Source: an uncultured Alistipes sp.
GTDB lineage: Bacteria; Bacteroidota; Bacteroidia; Bacteroidales; Rikenellaceae
Assembly: GCA_944321185.1 (NCBI GenBank)
Contig: CALUKH010000002.1
Coordinates: forward strand, 124,001-188,000
Direction of reading: 5' to 3'
Length of the DNA stretch: 64,000 nt
The first letter of the stretch is position 1, and each line of letters starts with the position of its first letter. Shown piece by piece: positions 1 to 8,191 of the stretch. A program made the position numbers and the translations under genes. The notes below the pieces were generated by a model. It ran no database searches, was not told the origin of the DNA, and saw nothing but the letters and a program-made list of their open reading frames with translations.

Positions 1-2
1 CC

Positions 3-122
3 GAATTCAAGGGCGGCGAAGGCGCCGTGCGCGACATCGTCGAGCAGGTGCTCCGTGTCCACGGCGACTGGGCCCGCAATTCGCACGGCGTGACCCCCTC
101 GTCGCTGGCCGCCTCGCGTTGA
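3..122 (+). CDS. C-terminal end of an unidentified protein (partial)
   Basis: The window opens inside an apparent plus-strand reading frame of 39 codons ending in TGA at 120-122. Its start lies before the window. The readable end includes GGEGAVRDIVEQVLRVHGDW followed by a low-complexity tail TPSSLAASR. I do not recognise the family. The first 25 residues have the amphipathic look of a genuine C-terminal helix. The last residues and the stop fall inside a 44-bp direct repeat, so the present C-terminus may have been created by duplication. The frame could also be spurious, since only 120 nt are visible. Confidence 0.35.
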   Translation, partial: EFKGGEGAVRDIVEQVLRVHGDWARNSHGVTPSSLAASR

Positions 123-159
123 TCCGCCACGTGTTGACTGCCTCGTCGCTGGCCGCCTC
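97..159. repeat. 44-bp-period direct repeat over a gene end
   Basis: The 19-mer CCTCGTCGCTGGCCGCCTC occurs at 97-115 and again at 141-159. It is followed each time by a similar (G/A)(C/T)GTTGA(T/C)CCGCC stretch. The first copy contains the last codons of the partial gene and its TGA, and the second lies just beyond it. Confidence 0.8.
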
Positions 160-178
160 ATGTTGACCCGCCCCGTCG

Positions 179-222
179 CCGGCCCCAAACCGGCCCCAAA
201 CCGGCCCCAAACCGGCCCCAAA
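179..222. repeat. Four tandem 11-bp units CCGGCCCCAAA
   Basis: Four exact, uninterrupted copies of CCGGCCCCAAA occupy 179-189, 190-200, 201-211 and 212-222, followed by a decayed partial unit CCGACTCC. It is a simple tandem repeat in the convergent gap between the partial plus-strand gene and the PUL operon. It has no spacers and is not a CRISPR. Confidence 0.9.
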
Positions 223-269
223 CCGACTCCAGCAGGACCCAAAGCAACACCCCGGCCAGTCCCCCCAAA

Positions 270-303
270 AAAAGATCCCGAACCTGAAGGTCCGGGATCT
301 TTT
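270..303 (-). terminator. Rho-independent terminator of the PUL operon
   Basis: A stem of about 15 bp (AAAAGATCCCG-AACC pairing with GGTCCGGGATCTTTT, with one bulge) closes a TGAA loop. On the minus strand it is followed by a run of seven U from the A-tract at 267-273. It lies 20 bp beyond the stop of the last PUL gene. The plus side also has a short T run, so it may work in both directions. Confidence 0.85.
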
Positions 304-323
304 CATTTCAGCATGCGCGGCGG

Positions 324-2183
324 TTAGGGCAGCGAAACCGATACCCACTGGGGAGCCTTGTTCATCTCCAGGTCATTGCCGTTCGCGGTGTGATCCTTGA
401 TGGTGGTACCCTGACCCTCGTTGAAGCGCCAGTAGGCCACCAGACCCTCCGATGCGGGATCGACGTAATAGAAGTGGTTCGTAGCCTTGAAGTCGGCCGG
501 CGAGAGGACCTTGTTCCAGATGCGCACCTCGCACATCTTGCCCTTCAGGCCACGCTCCGCACTGTAGGAGTAACCCACCCAGAAGAGGCGGTTGTAGTCC
601 GAATCGGGATAGGCGCGCGACGAGCCGAAGCTGGCCGACGACATCGACGAGATGCGGCCCGAACCATACGATGCACCGTTGACATAAAGCGTCACCTGAC
701 CCTGATCGAAGGTAGCGGCGAGGTGAATCCACTGGTCCAGCATCATGAACGGAATCAGCTCAAACTGGGCAATCACGGCGCCGTTGCGGTGAGCCACCTC
801 GAGCGTCTTGTTGTTGATGTTCTGGCCGTCGCCCAGACGCAGCAGGAAGTAGTTCTCGACACCCATGATGGTGGTCATCTCCTTGGTCGACTTGAAGTCG
901 GCGATATTGACCGTCGCCTCGAACGTGAACTGCGAGAGGTTGTTCAGCACCGAAGGGGTCTTCCACTCCGTGGGACCGGCCCAGTTGTCCTCCATGTTGA
1001 CCACCCATTCGATCAGCGCCTGGGTCTTCTGCGTCACCTTGACAACCAGTTCGGCATCGCCGCCCTTGAAGGTGATCGTACCCTCGCGGCGCTCGCCCGA
1101 CGCTTCGATCACGAAGCGCTCCGTGTCACCCTGACGGCCGTTGTAGGTAATCCAGCTGTCGGAGGGCTGCACCTCGTAGGTGACGTTGGCCGTCACGGGG
1201 ATCTCCAGCTGACCGCCCTCCAGACCGATGTTCAGCTCCGTCTGCGGGGTCGAGATGTTGTCCTTCTGAGCCTGCGAAACCTGGATCTCGACAACCGGAG
1301 TATCGTGCGTACCCTTGATGGTGATCGTTGCCGTGCGGCCCTCGAAGGTCGTGTTCTCGGCCGCCGTGAAGAACATCTTGGCACCCTTGTCACCCTCGCC
1401 GGCCAGCGTGATGTCGTACGTCAGCCACGACTGCGCCTCGGACGAGATCGTGTAGGTCAGATCGCGGTACGAATCGCTCGAATCGAGCACCACCTCGATC
1501 TGCTTGCCGGCCTGCGGCACCGACACCTCCTTCTCGGAGGTCAGCGTCAGGAAGTAGTCCGTGGCCTTGCACGTCACGGGCAGTTCGCAGCTTGCCTCAC
1601 CGACCTTAAAGGTAAAGGTGGTCGAGAGGGCCTCGAGCGACTCGTTGGCCTTGACCAGGAAGACCACCTTGTCACCATCCTTGCCCTTCAGGGGCGAAGC
1701 CTCGACCCAGTCGGCCTCACCCGTGAGCTCCCAGTCGCCCGACGAGGTGACCGTCACCTCGAAACGACCGCCTTCCGACTCGGCATCGATGCTCTTCGGG
1801 AAGACCGAAACCTTATCCTCGACGGGTTTCTCCTCGGCCTTGGCGCACGTCACCTTGAACGCAGCCGTCGCCTTGCCCACCGTGAAGGTAAATTCACCCT
1901 TGAGCTCCTCCTGGGTGGTATTGGGCTGTACGGTGAACTTCACCACGTCGCCGTCCTTACCCTTGCGGGGCGTGGCATCGACCCAGTCGTAGTCGCCCGT
2001 GAGGGTCCATTCGCCCGACGAGGTGACGATCACCTCGGTCGTACCGCCCTCGCTCGTAAACGATTCGCTCTCGGGAGCAATCGAGACCTTGTCGACAACA
2101 GGAGGCGTATTGATCTCATCATTGTCGTCCTTACAGCCGCTGAATACCATCAGGGCCGCAGCAAAAAGCAAAAGTTTTTTCAT
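324..2183 (-). CDS. Surface lipoprotein with BACON-like repeats and C-terminal LamG domain
   Basis: This is a 619-residue lipoprotein. Residues 1-17 (MKKLLLFAAALMVFSGC) form a signal ending in a lipobox Cys, followed by an acidic DDNDE stretch of the kind linked to surface export in Bacteroidota. Four BACON-like beta domains follow at about 33-115, 122-205, 208-305 and 310-388; the first two share the block KGKDGD. Residues 390-619 resemble a concanavalin-type LamG jellyroll (LYVNGASYGSGR, RIWNKVLS, LVAYWRFNEGQG). No catalytic motif is visible. It is the last gene of the susC-susD operon and probably binds glycan or extends a binding platform at the surface. A role as surface glycan-binding protein is inferred from position and folds only. 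Confidence 0.85.
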   Translation of the reverse strand: MKKLLLFAAALMVFSGCKDDNDEINTPPVVDKVSIAPESESFTSEGGTTEVIVTSSGEWTLTGDYDWVDATPRKGKDGDVVKFTVQPNTTQEELKGEFTFTVGKATAAFKVTCAKAEEKPVEDKVSVFPKSIDAESEGGRFEVTVTSSGDWELTGEADWVEASPLKGKDGDKVVFLVKANESLEALSTTFTFKVGEASCELPVTCKATDYFLTLTSEKEVSVPQAGKQIEVVLDSSDSYRDLTYTISSEAQSWLTYDITLAGEGDKGAKMFFTAAENTTFEGRTATITIKGTHDTPVVEIQVSQAQKDNISTPQTELNIGLEGGQLEIPVTANVTYEVQPSDSWITYNGRQGDTERFVIEASGERREGTITFKGGDAELVVKVTQKTQALIEWVVNMEDNWAGPTEWKTPSVLNNLSQFTFEATVNIADFKSTKEMTTIMGVENYFLLRLGDGQNINNKTLEVAHRNGAVIAQFELIPFMMLDQWIHLAATFDQGQVTLYVNGASYGSGRISSMSSASFGSSRAYPDSDYNRLFWVGYSYSAERGLKGKMCEVRIWNKVLSPADFKATNHFYYVDPASEGLVAYWRFNEGQGTTIKDHTANGNDLEMNKAPQWVSVSLP

Positions 2184-2267
2184 TTTATCGGTTTTTGGGG
2201 AAGACGGCGCTCCGCACCTCGCGTGCGGAGGCCGTCAAAGGTTGGTTTTAAAAACGTATGTTTCGGA

Positions 2268-4223
2268 TCAGAATTCGTAGCGCGTGGGGTCGTAACCGCC
2301 GACGTCACCGCCCGGGGTCACCTTCTTGTAGTAGCCCGTCGGCTCGACGAGATCCATGCCGTAGAGGCCGTCGGCCGCCTCCTTGAAGGCGCTGACCGAA
2401 CCCTCCTTGTTCTCGATGTTCGACGTGGGGCTCGGGTCGAAGGCGAACCACATGAACCATCCGTAGCCCTTCTCCTTGGCGCCGTAGGCTGCGCTGACGT
2501 TGCCGCGGTTGAGGTTCAGCTCGATCGACTGGGCGGCGCAGCCGCTCTTGTCCATGCCGTAGTAGGTGAATGCGGCACCGACCGGATAGTCGGCCACGGC
2601 GATGTCGATGAACGAGCCGGGGTTCTGACCCTGGTAGGCGGGCAGCGACTGGGAGAAGGTCCCGTACTGGTAGGCGCAGACGTAGGTATCCCAGTCGCAC
2701 TTCTCCTTCATGGCCTTCTTCAGCTCGTAGGCCAGACGCGAAGCGGCCGTCGAGGAGTTTCCGGCGAAGCAGGCCGACGAGCCCGAACCCTCGGTGTACT
2801 CGTCATCGAGCGCCACACCGTCGAGCTGATACTGCTTGATGGCGTTGGCCACGTCGTTGGCATACATCTTGGCACCGTAATCCGTCAGGTTGGCCACACC
2901 GGCCGGCGTATGGTCGCCCAGCAGGCCCAGCAGCACCTTGATACCGGCCTTGCGCAGCGGCTGCAGATAGACCTCCGAACCGTCGAGCAGCGCCTGTACG
3001 TTGGGGTTGTTGTGCAGGTAGACCTCATCCGACATGGCGTTCCAGCGGATGTTGGCCGAGAAGAGCACCACGGCGTCGAAGAACATCGAACCGTCCTTGA
3101 GACGATACTCCAGCGCATTGAGCGGGTTGGTGCTGTTGACCTCGAAGAAGAGGATGTTCTTCACCTCCTTCTTGCACTGACGCGAGAAGAGGTAGTTGAC
3201 CCGCACGTCGTCGCCCGACAGCGAAACATTGTCGGTCTTGGCCCGCACGGTGAGCGGAAGCATGTACTCGACGTTGTTGCGCAGCGCCTCGCGGTTGTCG
3301 GTCTTGACCGTCACGGTGATGTCGTTCGAAGCCGTCTGGCCGGCCTGGATCGTCACGCTGCCGCCCTCGACCGAAACCTCCGATACGGGGTAGGCCACGT
3401 AGTTGGTGCTGTGGATGAAGTTGTATTCGGCCACGTAAGCCTCGTCGGCCACGATCTCCACCTGGACATCCTTCCCGGCAGCCTCGGCCAGTTCGAAACG
3501 AAGCGTCTTCTTCAGTGCGTCCATCGTGGTGATGGTCGTCGAGAGTTCGCCCTCGGAGGTGTTCTTCAGCATACCCTTGACACCCTCCTCGACCGTACCG
3601 TCACCGGCCTGCTGCAGCACGTTGATGTAGACGGCCTGAGCCGTGCCGGCCGTGATCTCGATGCGGCCCGAACGGGTGCTGGTCGTGGGGTTTGCCTGGG
3701 CCGAGAGCGAGAGTTTGTCGCCCTCCTTCGTGGCCAGGATCCACTCCGGGACCTCATAGGCCCACGACTCGGCGTTGGTCGTGACGGTCAGCACCACGGG
3801 TTCGTTGCCCGAGGCCTTGAAGGTGATGTCGTCGGTCGGATCGACGCTCAGCGCATCGGGATCCTCCGGAGCACGCTTGTCCTGCGTCACGCTGATGGTC
3901 ACGGCCTGCGCCGTGCCGGCCGTGATCTCGATACGGCCCGAACGCGAACCGTCCGTCGTATTGTCCTTGGCCGAGAGCGTCAGCGTGGCACCCTCCTGTT
4001 TGGCATCGATCCACTCCGGGGCGGTGAAGCTCCACGACGAAGCATCGGTCTTCACGTTCAGCGTCACGGGGCTGTTGCCCGAAGCCTTGAACTGGATGGT
4101 CGACGACGGCGTCACCTCCAGCGTGTTGATCTTGTCGACGTTCTCATCGCTCTTGCACGAGGTGAAGATTCCGGTCAGACCGATCACCGTCAGAAGCAAC
4201 ATCCATAATGATCTCTTTTTCAT
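2268..4223 (-). CDS. GH18 endo-beta-N-acetylglucosaminidase-type lipoprotein (BACON2-DUF1735-GH18)
   Basis: This 651-residue lipoprotein has its signal and lipobox Cys at 1-23. Two BACON-like domains follow (about 35-115 and 125-205, both containing SGRIEITAGTAQAV). A DUF1735 / BT3987-type N-terminal domain spans about 215-345 and a GH18 barrel about 355-640. The GH18 DxxDxDxE signature reads D468-G-V-A471-L-D473-D-E475. The general acid Glu475 and supporting Asp473 are present, and the second Asp is Ala. The block LDGVALDDEY is like that of the EndoH/EndoF type, which cut the chitobiose core of N-glycans. It is probably the PUL's surface enzyme, releasing N-glycans from glycoproteins for SusC/D uptake. 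The exact glycan (high-mannose or complex) cannot be read from the sequence. Confidence 0.85.
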   Translation of the reverse strand: MKKRSLWMLLLTVIGLTGIFTSCKSDENVDKINTLEVTPSSTIQFKASGNSPVTLNVKTDASSWSFTAPEWIDAKQEGATLTLSAKDNTTDGSRSGRIEITAGTAQAVTISVTQDKRAPEDPDALSVDPTDDITFKASGNEPVVLTVTTNAESWAYEVPEWILATKEGDKLSLSAQANPTTSTRSGRIEITAGTAQAVYINVLQQAGDGTVEEGVKGMLKNTSEGELSTTITTMDALKKTLRFELAEAAGKDVQVEIVADEAYVAEYNFIHSTNYVAYPVSEVSVEGGSVTIQAGQTASNDITVTVKTDNREALRNNVEYMLPLTVRAKTDNVSLSGDDVRVNYLFSRQCKKEVKNILFFEVNSTNPLNALEYRLKDGSMFFDAVVLFSANIRWNAMSDEVYLHNNPNVQALLDGSEVYLQPLRKAGIKVLLGLLGDHTPAGVANLTDYGAKMYANDVANAIKQYQLDGVALDDEYTEGSGSSACFAGNSSTAASRLAYELKKAMKEKCDWDTYVCAYQYGTFSQSLPAYQGQNPGSFIDIAVADYPVGAAFTYYGMDKSGCAAQSIELNLNRGNVSAAYGAKEKGYGWFMWFAFDPSPTSNIENKEGSVSAFKEAADGLYGMDLVEPTGYYKKVTPGGDVGGYDPTRYEF

Positions 4224-4259
4224 TGCAGTTTTTTGATTATTAAGGTTAGTGATTTTACG

Positions 4260-5510
4260 TTATTTTTCCTCGGGCAGGGCGACATCGACCCATGCCAGGT
4301 CATGATCGGCCGTCAGGTTGTAGCCGTTGGGGCCGTAATCCTTGACGCTCTTGCCCTCGCCGTCGTTGAATTTCCAGTAGGCCACCAGACCGTCGGCCGT
4401 CTCGGGCGAGATGCGGTAGAAGTGGTTCTCGGCGTTGATCTCGTCGGCCGACAGGGCCCGGTTCCAGATCCGCGCCTCGGCGATGCGGCCGTTGAGCGAG
4501 CGCTTGTCGTCGTACGAATAGCCGAACCAGAAGCAGCGCGGCTTGTAGTCCATCTCGTCGGAGTGCGGCACGGCGAAGTTGACCTTCGTCAGTCCGATAC
4601 CCGCCGACGAACCCGAAGCACGCTCCTTACCGTCGAGGTAGACGTGGATCTCACCGCGGTCGAAGGTCACCGCGACGTGATACCAGCGGTTGACCTTGAG
4701 CTGCAGCGACGAGCCGGTGACCGTCCCGCGATCGGGCGTGGCGCCGGGTTCGGCCCCCTCCTTCTGCTTGCCGAAGGCCACCTGCAGCTGGTTCTTCGGG
4801 ATGGTCGAGTCGCCCACACGGATCAGGAAGGTATCCTCGATGCCCATGATCGTCGAGATGGGGCTCGTGGCGTCGTTGTTGAATTCGTAGAAGAAGACCA
4901 GCCCCTCCATCGTGAAGCTCTCCATATCCTTGACGGGTTCGGTTGCCTCGCTCCATTCGGGCCAGGCCTTGTTGCCGTTCAGGTCGGCCACGACGTTGAC
5001 CAGCGACGCCTTCTGGAAGACGAAATAGAGGGTCCCGGCGCTCGGCAACACGGCCAGATTCGACGAGGCGATCGTCACCGGCAGCACGTAGCGCTTGGTC
5101 AGATCGAGTTCGTCGAGCTTCACGAAGCGGAAATCGACCGGATTGCTCGTCACCTTGCCGCTCTCGATGCGCGTCGATACCGACGCAAGGTCGTAATGCA
5201 CGGCAGGGAGCAGCTCGACCGCTTCGTCGTAGTAGCCTTCGCGGTAGGTGTCGAGCAGTTCGGGGGCGGCGCGGAAGGCCACCTCGACATCGAATGCCTC
5301 GGGACGCGCCATGGCCACCGTCACGCTGCGCGTCAACTCGCGGTCCATCTGGTCCGAAGTCCGTTCGATGCGCACGTCGCTGGCGAAGGACGACGCCGAA
5401 ATGAAGAGCTGATTGTCGTAATGATGCTTGAGTTCGTCGTTCTGCTTGCAGCCGGCCAGCATCACCAGCGCGGCGCACGCCATCCACACGAATTTAGAGG
5501 TTCTCTTCAT
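4260..5510 (-). CDS. DUF1735-LamG lipoprotein, probable surface glycan-binding protein
   Basis: This 416-residue lipoprotein has signal MKRTSKFVWMACAALVMLAGC. Residues about 30-165 look like the DUF1735 fold seen at the N-terminus of BT3987-like proteins (RYVLPVTIASSN, LYFVFQ). Residues about 180-416 form a LamG/concanavalin-like domain (RWYHVAVTFDRG, HVYLDGKERASG, EARIWNRALS, LVAYWKFNDGEGK), similar to the end of the last PUL gene. There are no catalytic residues. Its ATG overlaps the end of the preceding GH18-like gene by 17 bp, indicating translational coupling. Position matches the small glycan-binding lipoproteins between susD and the endoglycosidase in N-glycan PULs. Confidence 0.85.
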   Translation of the reverse strand: MKRTSKFVWMACAALVMLAGCKQNDELKHHYDNQLFISASSFASDVRIERTSDQMDRELTRSVTVAMARPEAFDVEVAFRAAPELLDTYREGYYDEAVELLPAVHYDLASVSTRIESGKVTSNPVDFRFVKLDELDLTKRYVLPVTIASSNLAVLPSAGTLYFVFQKASLVNVVADLNGNKAWPEWSEATEPVKDMESFTMEGLVFFYEFNNDATSPISTIMGIEDTFLIRVGDSTIPKNQLQVAFGKQKEGAEPGATPDRGTVTGSSLQLKVNRWYHVAVTFDRGEIHVYLDGKERASGSSAGIGLTKVNFAVPHSDEMDYKPRCFWFGYSYDDKRSLNGRIAEARIWNRALSADEINAENHFYRISPETADGLVAYWKFNDGEGKSVKDYGPNGYNLTADHDLAWVDVALPEEK

Positions 5511-6513
5511 GGTCGTTTGCGGTATTGGAGTTCATGATACGGATGGCCTGGCGGATGTTGTTGTAGATCCGCGTGGCGTTGTAATAGTCGTCCTGGGCGT
5601 TGGAGAATCCCAGACCGCACTTGGTGAAGCCCTCCTCGGCCTCAACCACCCACTCGGCACCCACCTGGGCCGTGGCACCCACCTGGGTGGGATCCTCCAG
5701 CGAGGGGATGCTGACCTCCAGCAGGAAACGGTCCGCAGGGAAGTTGTCGTCGCTGTCGAGCTTGCGCTGCACGGCGCGCGTCAGTTCGGCTGGGGTCTTG
5801 AACGACTCCGACAGGACGATGATATAGTCGCTCTTCAGCAGCAGCGGCTTGTATTCGTCGAGCAGGTTCTGCGTGTTGCCGCGCAGGAACATCAGCTGTC
5901 CGGCATGGGCCTCACGCCACTCGGCAACGGCTCCCATGAAGGCGTTCTGGCCGCTGATGTCGCGATCCGTGGCCCGGCGGCCCTGGTACGAGACGACGAT
6001 TCCGGCAAATCCCGAAGCGTCGCAGCAGGCCAGCTGGCGACGGGTCTGTTCGGCGTAATAGGAGGCATACTCCTCGTCGGTTCCGGCGGGCTGGCCGGCC
6101 TCTTCGCGCGCCTCCTCGAGCAGGGCCCACGACGCATCGATGGTCGCATAGTCGACCATGCAGAGCGTGCGCGTGCCCTTCGCGGCGAACACCTCGCCGA
6201 TTTCGGCCGCCAGTACGGGATGCAGCCCCTCGGCCTGCTCCACGCAGATGAAGTCGATGCTGTCGGGCATGGCCGTCAGATGCTGGGTCTGCAGCGTCGG
6301 GCGCTCGCTCGTCCCCCGGACGGTCATCATCGACACCTTGTGCGGCTGTTGCTTGTAGTCGCGCAGCGCAGCCAGATACTGCCCGTAGGCCGCGGGATCC
6401 TGCTCCTCGGGGGTCGGACGGCGGAAATCCAGATTCTCCGGCTCGGTCCAGTCGCTGCACGCACCGCTCATCAGCAGCACGCCCAGCACGACCGGCATAA
6501 ATGCTTTTTTCAT
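5494..6513 (-). CDS. GH18-like lipoprotein lacking catalytic residues (probable glycan-binding pseudoenzyme)
   Basis: I chose the ATG at 6513 because it gives a clean lipoprotein signal (MKKAFMPVVLGVLLMSGAC). A start four codons upstream at 6525 is possible. The 339-residue protein resembles the GH18-like lipoproteins encoded beside GH18 endoglycosidases in Bacteroides PULs. At the place of the DGxDxDxE signature it has FAGIVVSYQG: the catalytic Glu is Gln177, the adjacent Asp is Ser175, and the other Asp positions are Ala170 and Val173. Hydrolysis by the usual substrate-assisted mechanism is therefore very unlikely. Binding of the same N-glycan is a reasonable role (inference). It lies 37 bp after susD and overlaps the next gene. 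Confidence 0.8.
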   Translation of the reverse strand: MKKAFMPVVLGVLLMSGACSDWTEPENLDFRRPTPEEQDPAAYGQYLAALRDYKQQPHKVSMMTVRGTSERPTLQTQHLTAMPDSIDFICVEQAEGLHPVLAAEIGEVFAAKGTRTLCMVDYATIDASWALLEEAREEAGQPAGTDEEYASYYAEQTRRQLACCDASGFAGIVVSYQGRRATDRDISGQNAFMGAVAEWREAHAGQLMFLRGNTQNLLDEYKPLLLKSDYIIVLSESFKTPAELTRAVQRKLDSDDNFPADRFLLEVSIPSLEDPTQVGATAQVGAEWVVEAEEGFTKCGLGFSNAQDDYYNATRIYNNIRQAIRIMNSNTANDHEENL

Positions 6514-6550
6514 ATCGCAGTTCATGTTTTTCGTGTTTCGTTCCGGCGGA

Positions 6551-8179
6551 TTACTCGTTCATCGTGGCGGGGTTGCAGTCCCACCATACGCGCGTACCCA
6601 TCTCGTCGGGGCCGCCGAGCAGCGTCAGTGCCTGACGCACGTTCTCGCCGTTGTTCGTGTATTCGGCCATGGGATAGGGCATGCGGCGGGTGCCGAGTTC
6701 GGATTTCACCTTGCCGTTGCTCTTGTTGCCCTTTTCGGTGGCGGGGATCAGGTGCGGAAAGCCCGTACGGCGGTAGTCGGCCCAGGCCTCGTTGCCCAGA
6801 TGGAAGTTGGCGATCCACTTCTGGATCAGGATGCGCTCCTGCATCTGCTCCGTGGTAGCGGCGTCATCCCAGGCCACGCCCAGCGTCGAGAGCGGCGTGC
6901 TGTAGGAGTTCGTGCCGGCGGGATCGGTGTAGGACTGCGGGAGGCGTCCGTCATCGGCCGTGTAGGCCGCAAATTCGGCGCCCACGCCCCACTGTTCGAG
7001 CGAGAGGCGGATGCCCTCGTTGTAGAAGTCGCCGGCCTGGCCGCCCATGTCGAATCCGAAGACGGCCTGCGCCTCGGCCTTCAGGAAGGCCACCTCGGCG
7101 GCATTCATCCACTGTACGGGCGTCGAGCTGCCGTTGACGAAGTTCACGCCCGAGTACTTGCGGCCCACGGAGTTGAGCGACGGGATCTCGATGCCGCGGC
7201 GAAGCCCCACGTAATCGACCCCGGGCCACTCCGACTTGACGAAATACTTCTCGCGGCGCGGGTCGCGGTAGCCGTTCATGTAGCAGATGATGTCGGCCGC
7301 AGCGTGCGTATCGCCGCCGGTGAGCGTACCCTCGGGCTGGTTGTACTTGCAGGCGGCCATCAGCGGATTGCCGTCCTTGCCGAAGGCCGTGGCGGGGAGC
7401 ATGGCGTTGTCGTCGTTCGAGGCGAGGACCCCGAGGCCGTTGTCGGCCAGGCTGACGGCGCTTTCGGCCATCTCGCGGGCCGTCGTCGGGTCGGCATAGA
7501 CGATGCGCATGGCCAGACGCAGCTTCATCGAGTTGGCCAGCCGTCCCCACTTCTCGGCGCTGCCGCCGTAGACGGGATCGACCTCGGCCGAAATGCCGCC
7601 CGTGCGGTTCTCCTTCAGCACGGCAATGGCGGCGTTCAGCTCCTCGAACATGCGGCGGTAGACCTCCTGCTGCGAATCGTAGGGAACCTGGATCTTGCCG
7701 TCCTCACCGATGGCCGAATAGGGGATCGGGCCGTAGGTGTCGGTCACGCGGCTCATGGCGCAGACCTTGATGACGCGGGCGATGGCCCGCGTCACGGGGT
7801 CGTCCGTAAGGTTCTCGAGGAGCTTGAAGTTGGGATAGAGCGTCGGGATGATCTTGTCGCTGGCCATGAAGACGCGCGACCAGTCGTCCGTAGGGTTGTA
7901 GTTGGAGATGGTCGTGGCCCAACCGCTGTTCGAATCGGCGTAGTAACCGCCCTGCGTGCCGCCCAGCAGGCAGTCCGTAAACTGGGCCGTGTTGACGTCG
8001 GTGGAGATCACCGTGCCGCAGAGCGCCTTCAGTGCGGCCGAGACGGCATAACCGTCGGTCTGCATCTGATCCTTCGAGACCTCGTAGGGGTTCGTGTTGA
8101 TATCCATGTAGTTCGAGGTGCATGCCGCGCCCAGTACGGACACCAGGAGCGCCCCCGTTTTCAAAAGGTTGTATTTCAT
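6551..8179 (-). CDS. SusD/RagB-family nutrient-binding outer-membrane lipoprotein
   Basis: This 542-residue protein has lipobox signal MKYNLLKTGALLVSVLGAAC and the early block MDINTNPYEVS, typical of the SusD-like_2 subgroup. The middle carries the helical repeat surface of the family (WSRVFMASDKIIPTLYPN, RAIARVIKVCAMSRVTDTYGPIPYS). SusD proteins sit as a lid over the SusC barrel and bind the incoming oligosaccharide. The gene starts 12 bp after susC, so the two are surely co-transcribed. The substrate is inferred from the neighbouring GH18-type genes. Confidence 0.95.
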   Translation of the reverse strand: MKYNLLKTGALLVSVLGAACTSNYMDINTNPYEVSKDQMQTDGYAVSAALKALCGTVISTDVNTAQFTDCLLGGTQGGYYADSNSGWATTISNYNPTDDWSRVFMASDKIIPTLYPNFKLLENLTDDPVTRAIARVIKVCAMSRVTDTYGPIPYSAIGEDGKIQVPYDSQQEVYRRMFEELNAAIAVLKENRTGGISAEVDPVYGGSAEKWGRLANSMKLRLAMRIVYADPTTAREMAESAVSLADNGLGVLASNDDNAMLPATAFGKDGNPLMAACKYNQPEGTLTGGDTHAAADIICYMNGYRDPRREKYFVKSEWPGVDYVGLRRGIEIPSLNSVGRKYSGVNFVNGSSTPVQWMNAAEVAFLKAEAQAVFGFDMGGQAGDFYNEGIRLSLEQWGVGAEFAAYTADDGRLPQSYTDPAGTNSYSTPLSTLGVAWDDAATTEQMQERILIQKWIANFHLGNEAWADYRRTGFPHLIPATEKGNKSNGKVKSELGTRRMPYPMAEYTNNGENVRQALTLLGGPDEMGTRVWWDCNPATMNE

Positions 8180-8191
8180 AGTTGGGGATCT

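Noticed and set aside
179..222. Possible CRISPR from the short tandem repeat
   Set aside because: Units are 11 bp and contiguous with no spacers; no cas genes in the window.
390..4208. A 1272-codon open frame on the plus strand
   Set aside because: It lies opposite two clear lipoprotein genes. Its translation is rich in Arg, His, Leu, Val and Gly without domains, typical of the antisense frame of GC-rich genes.
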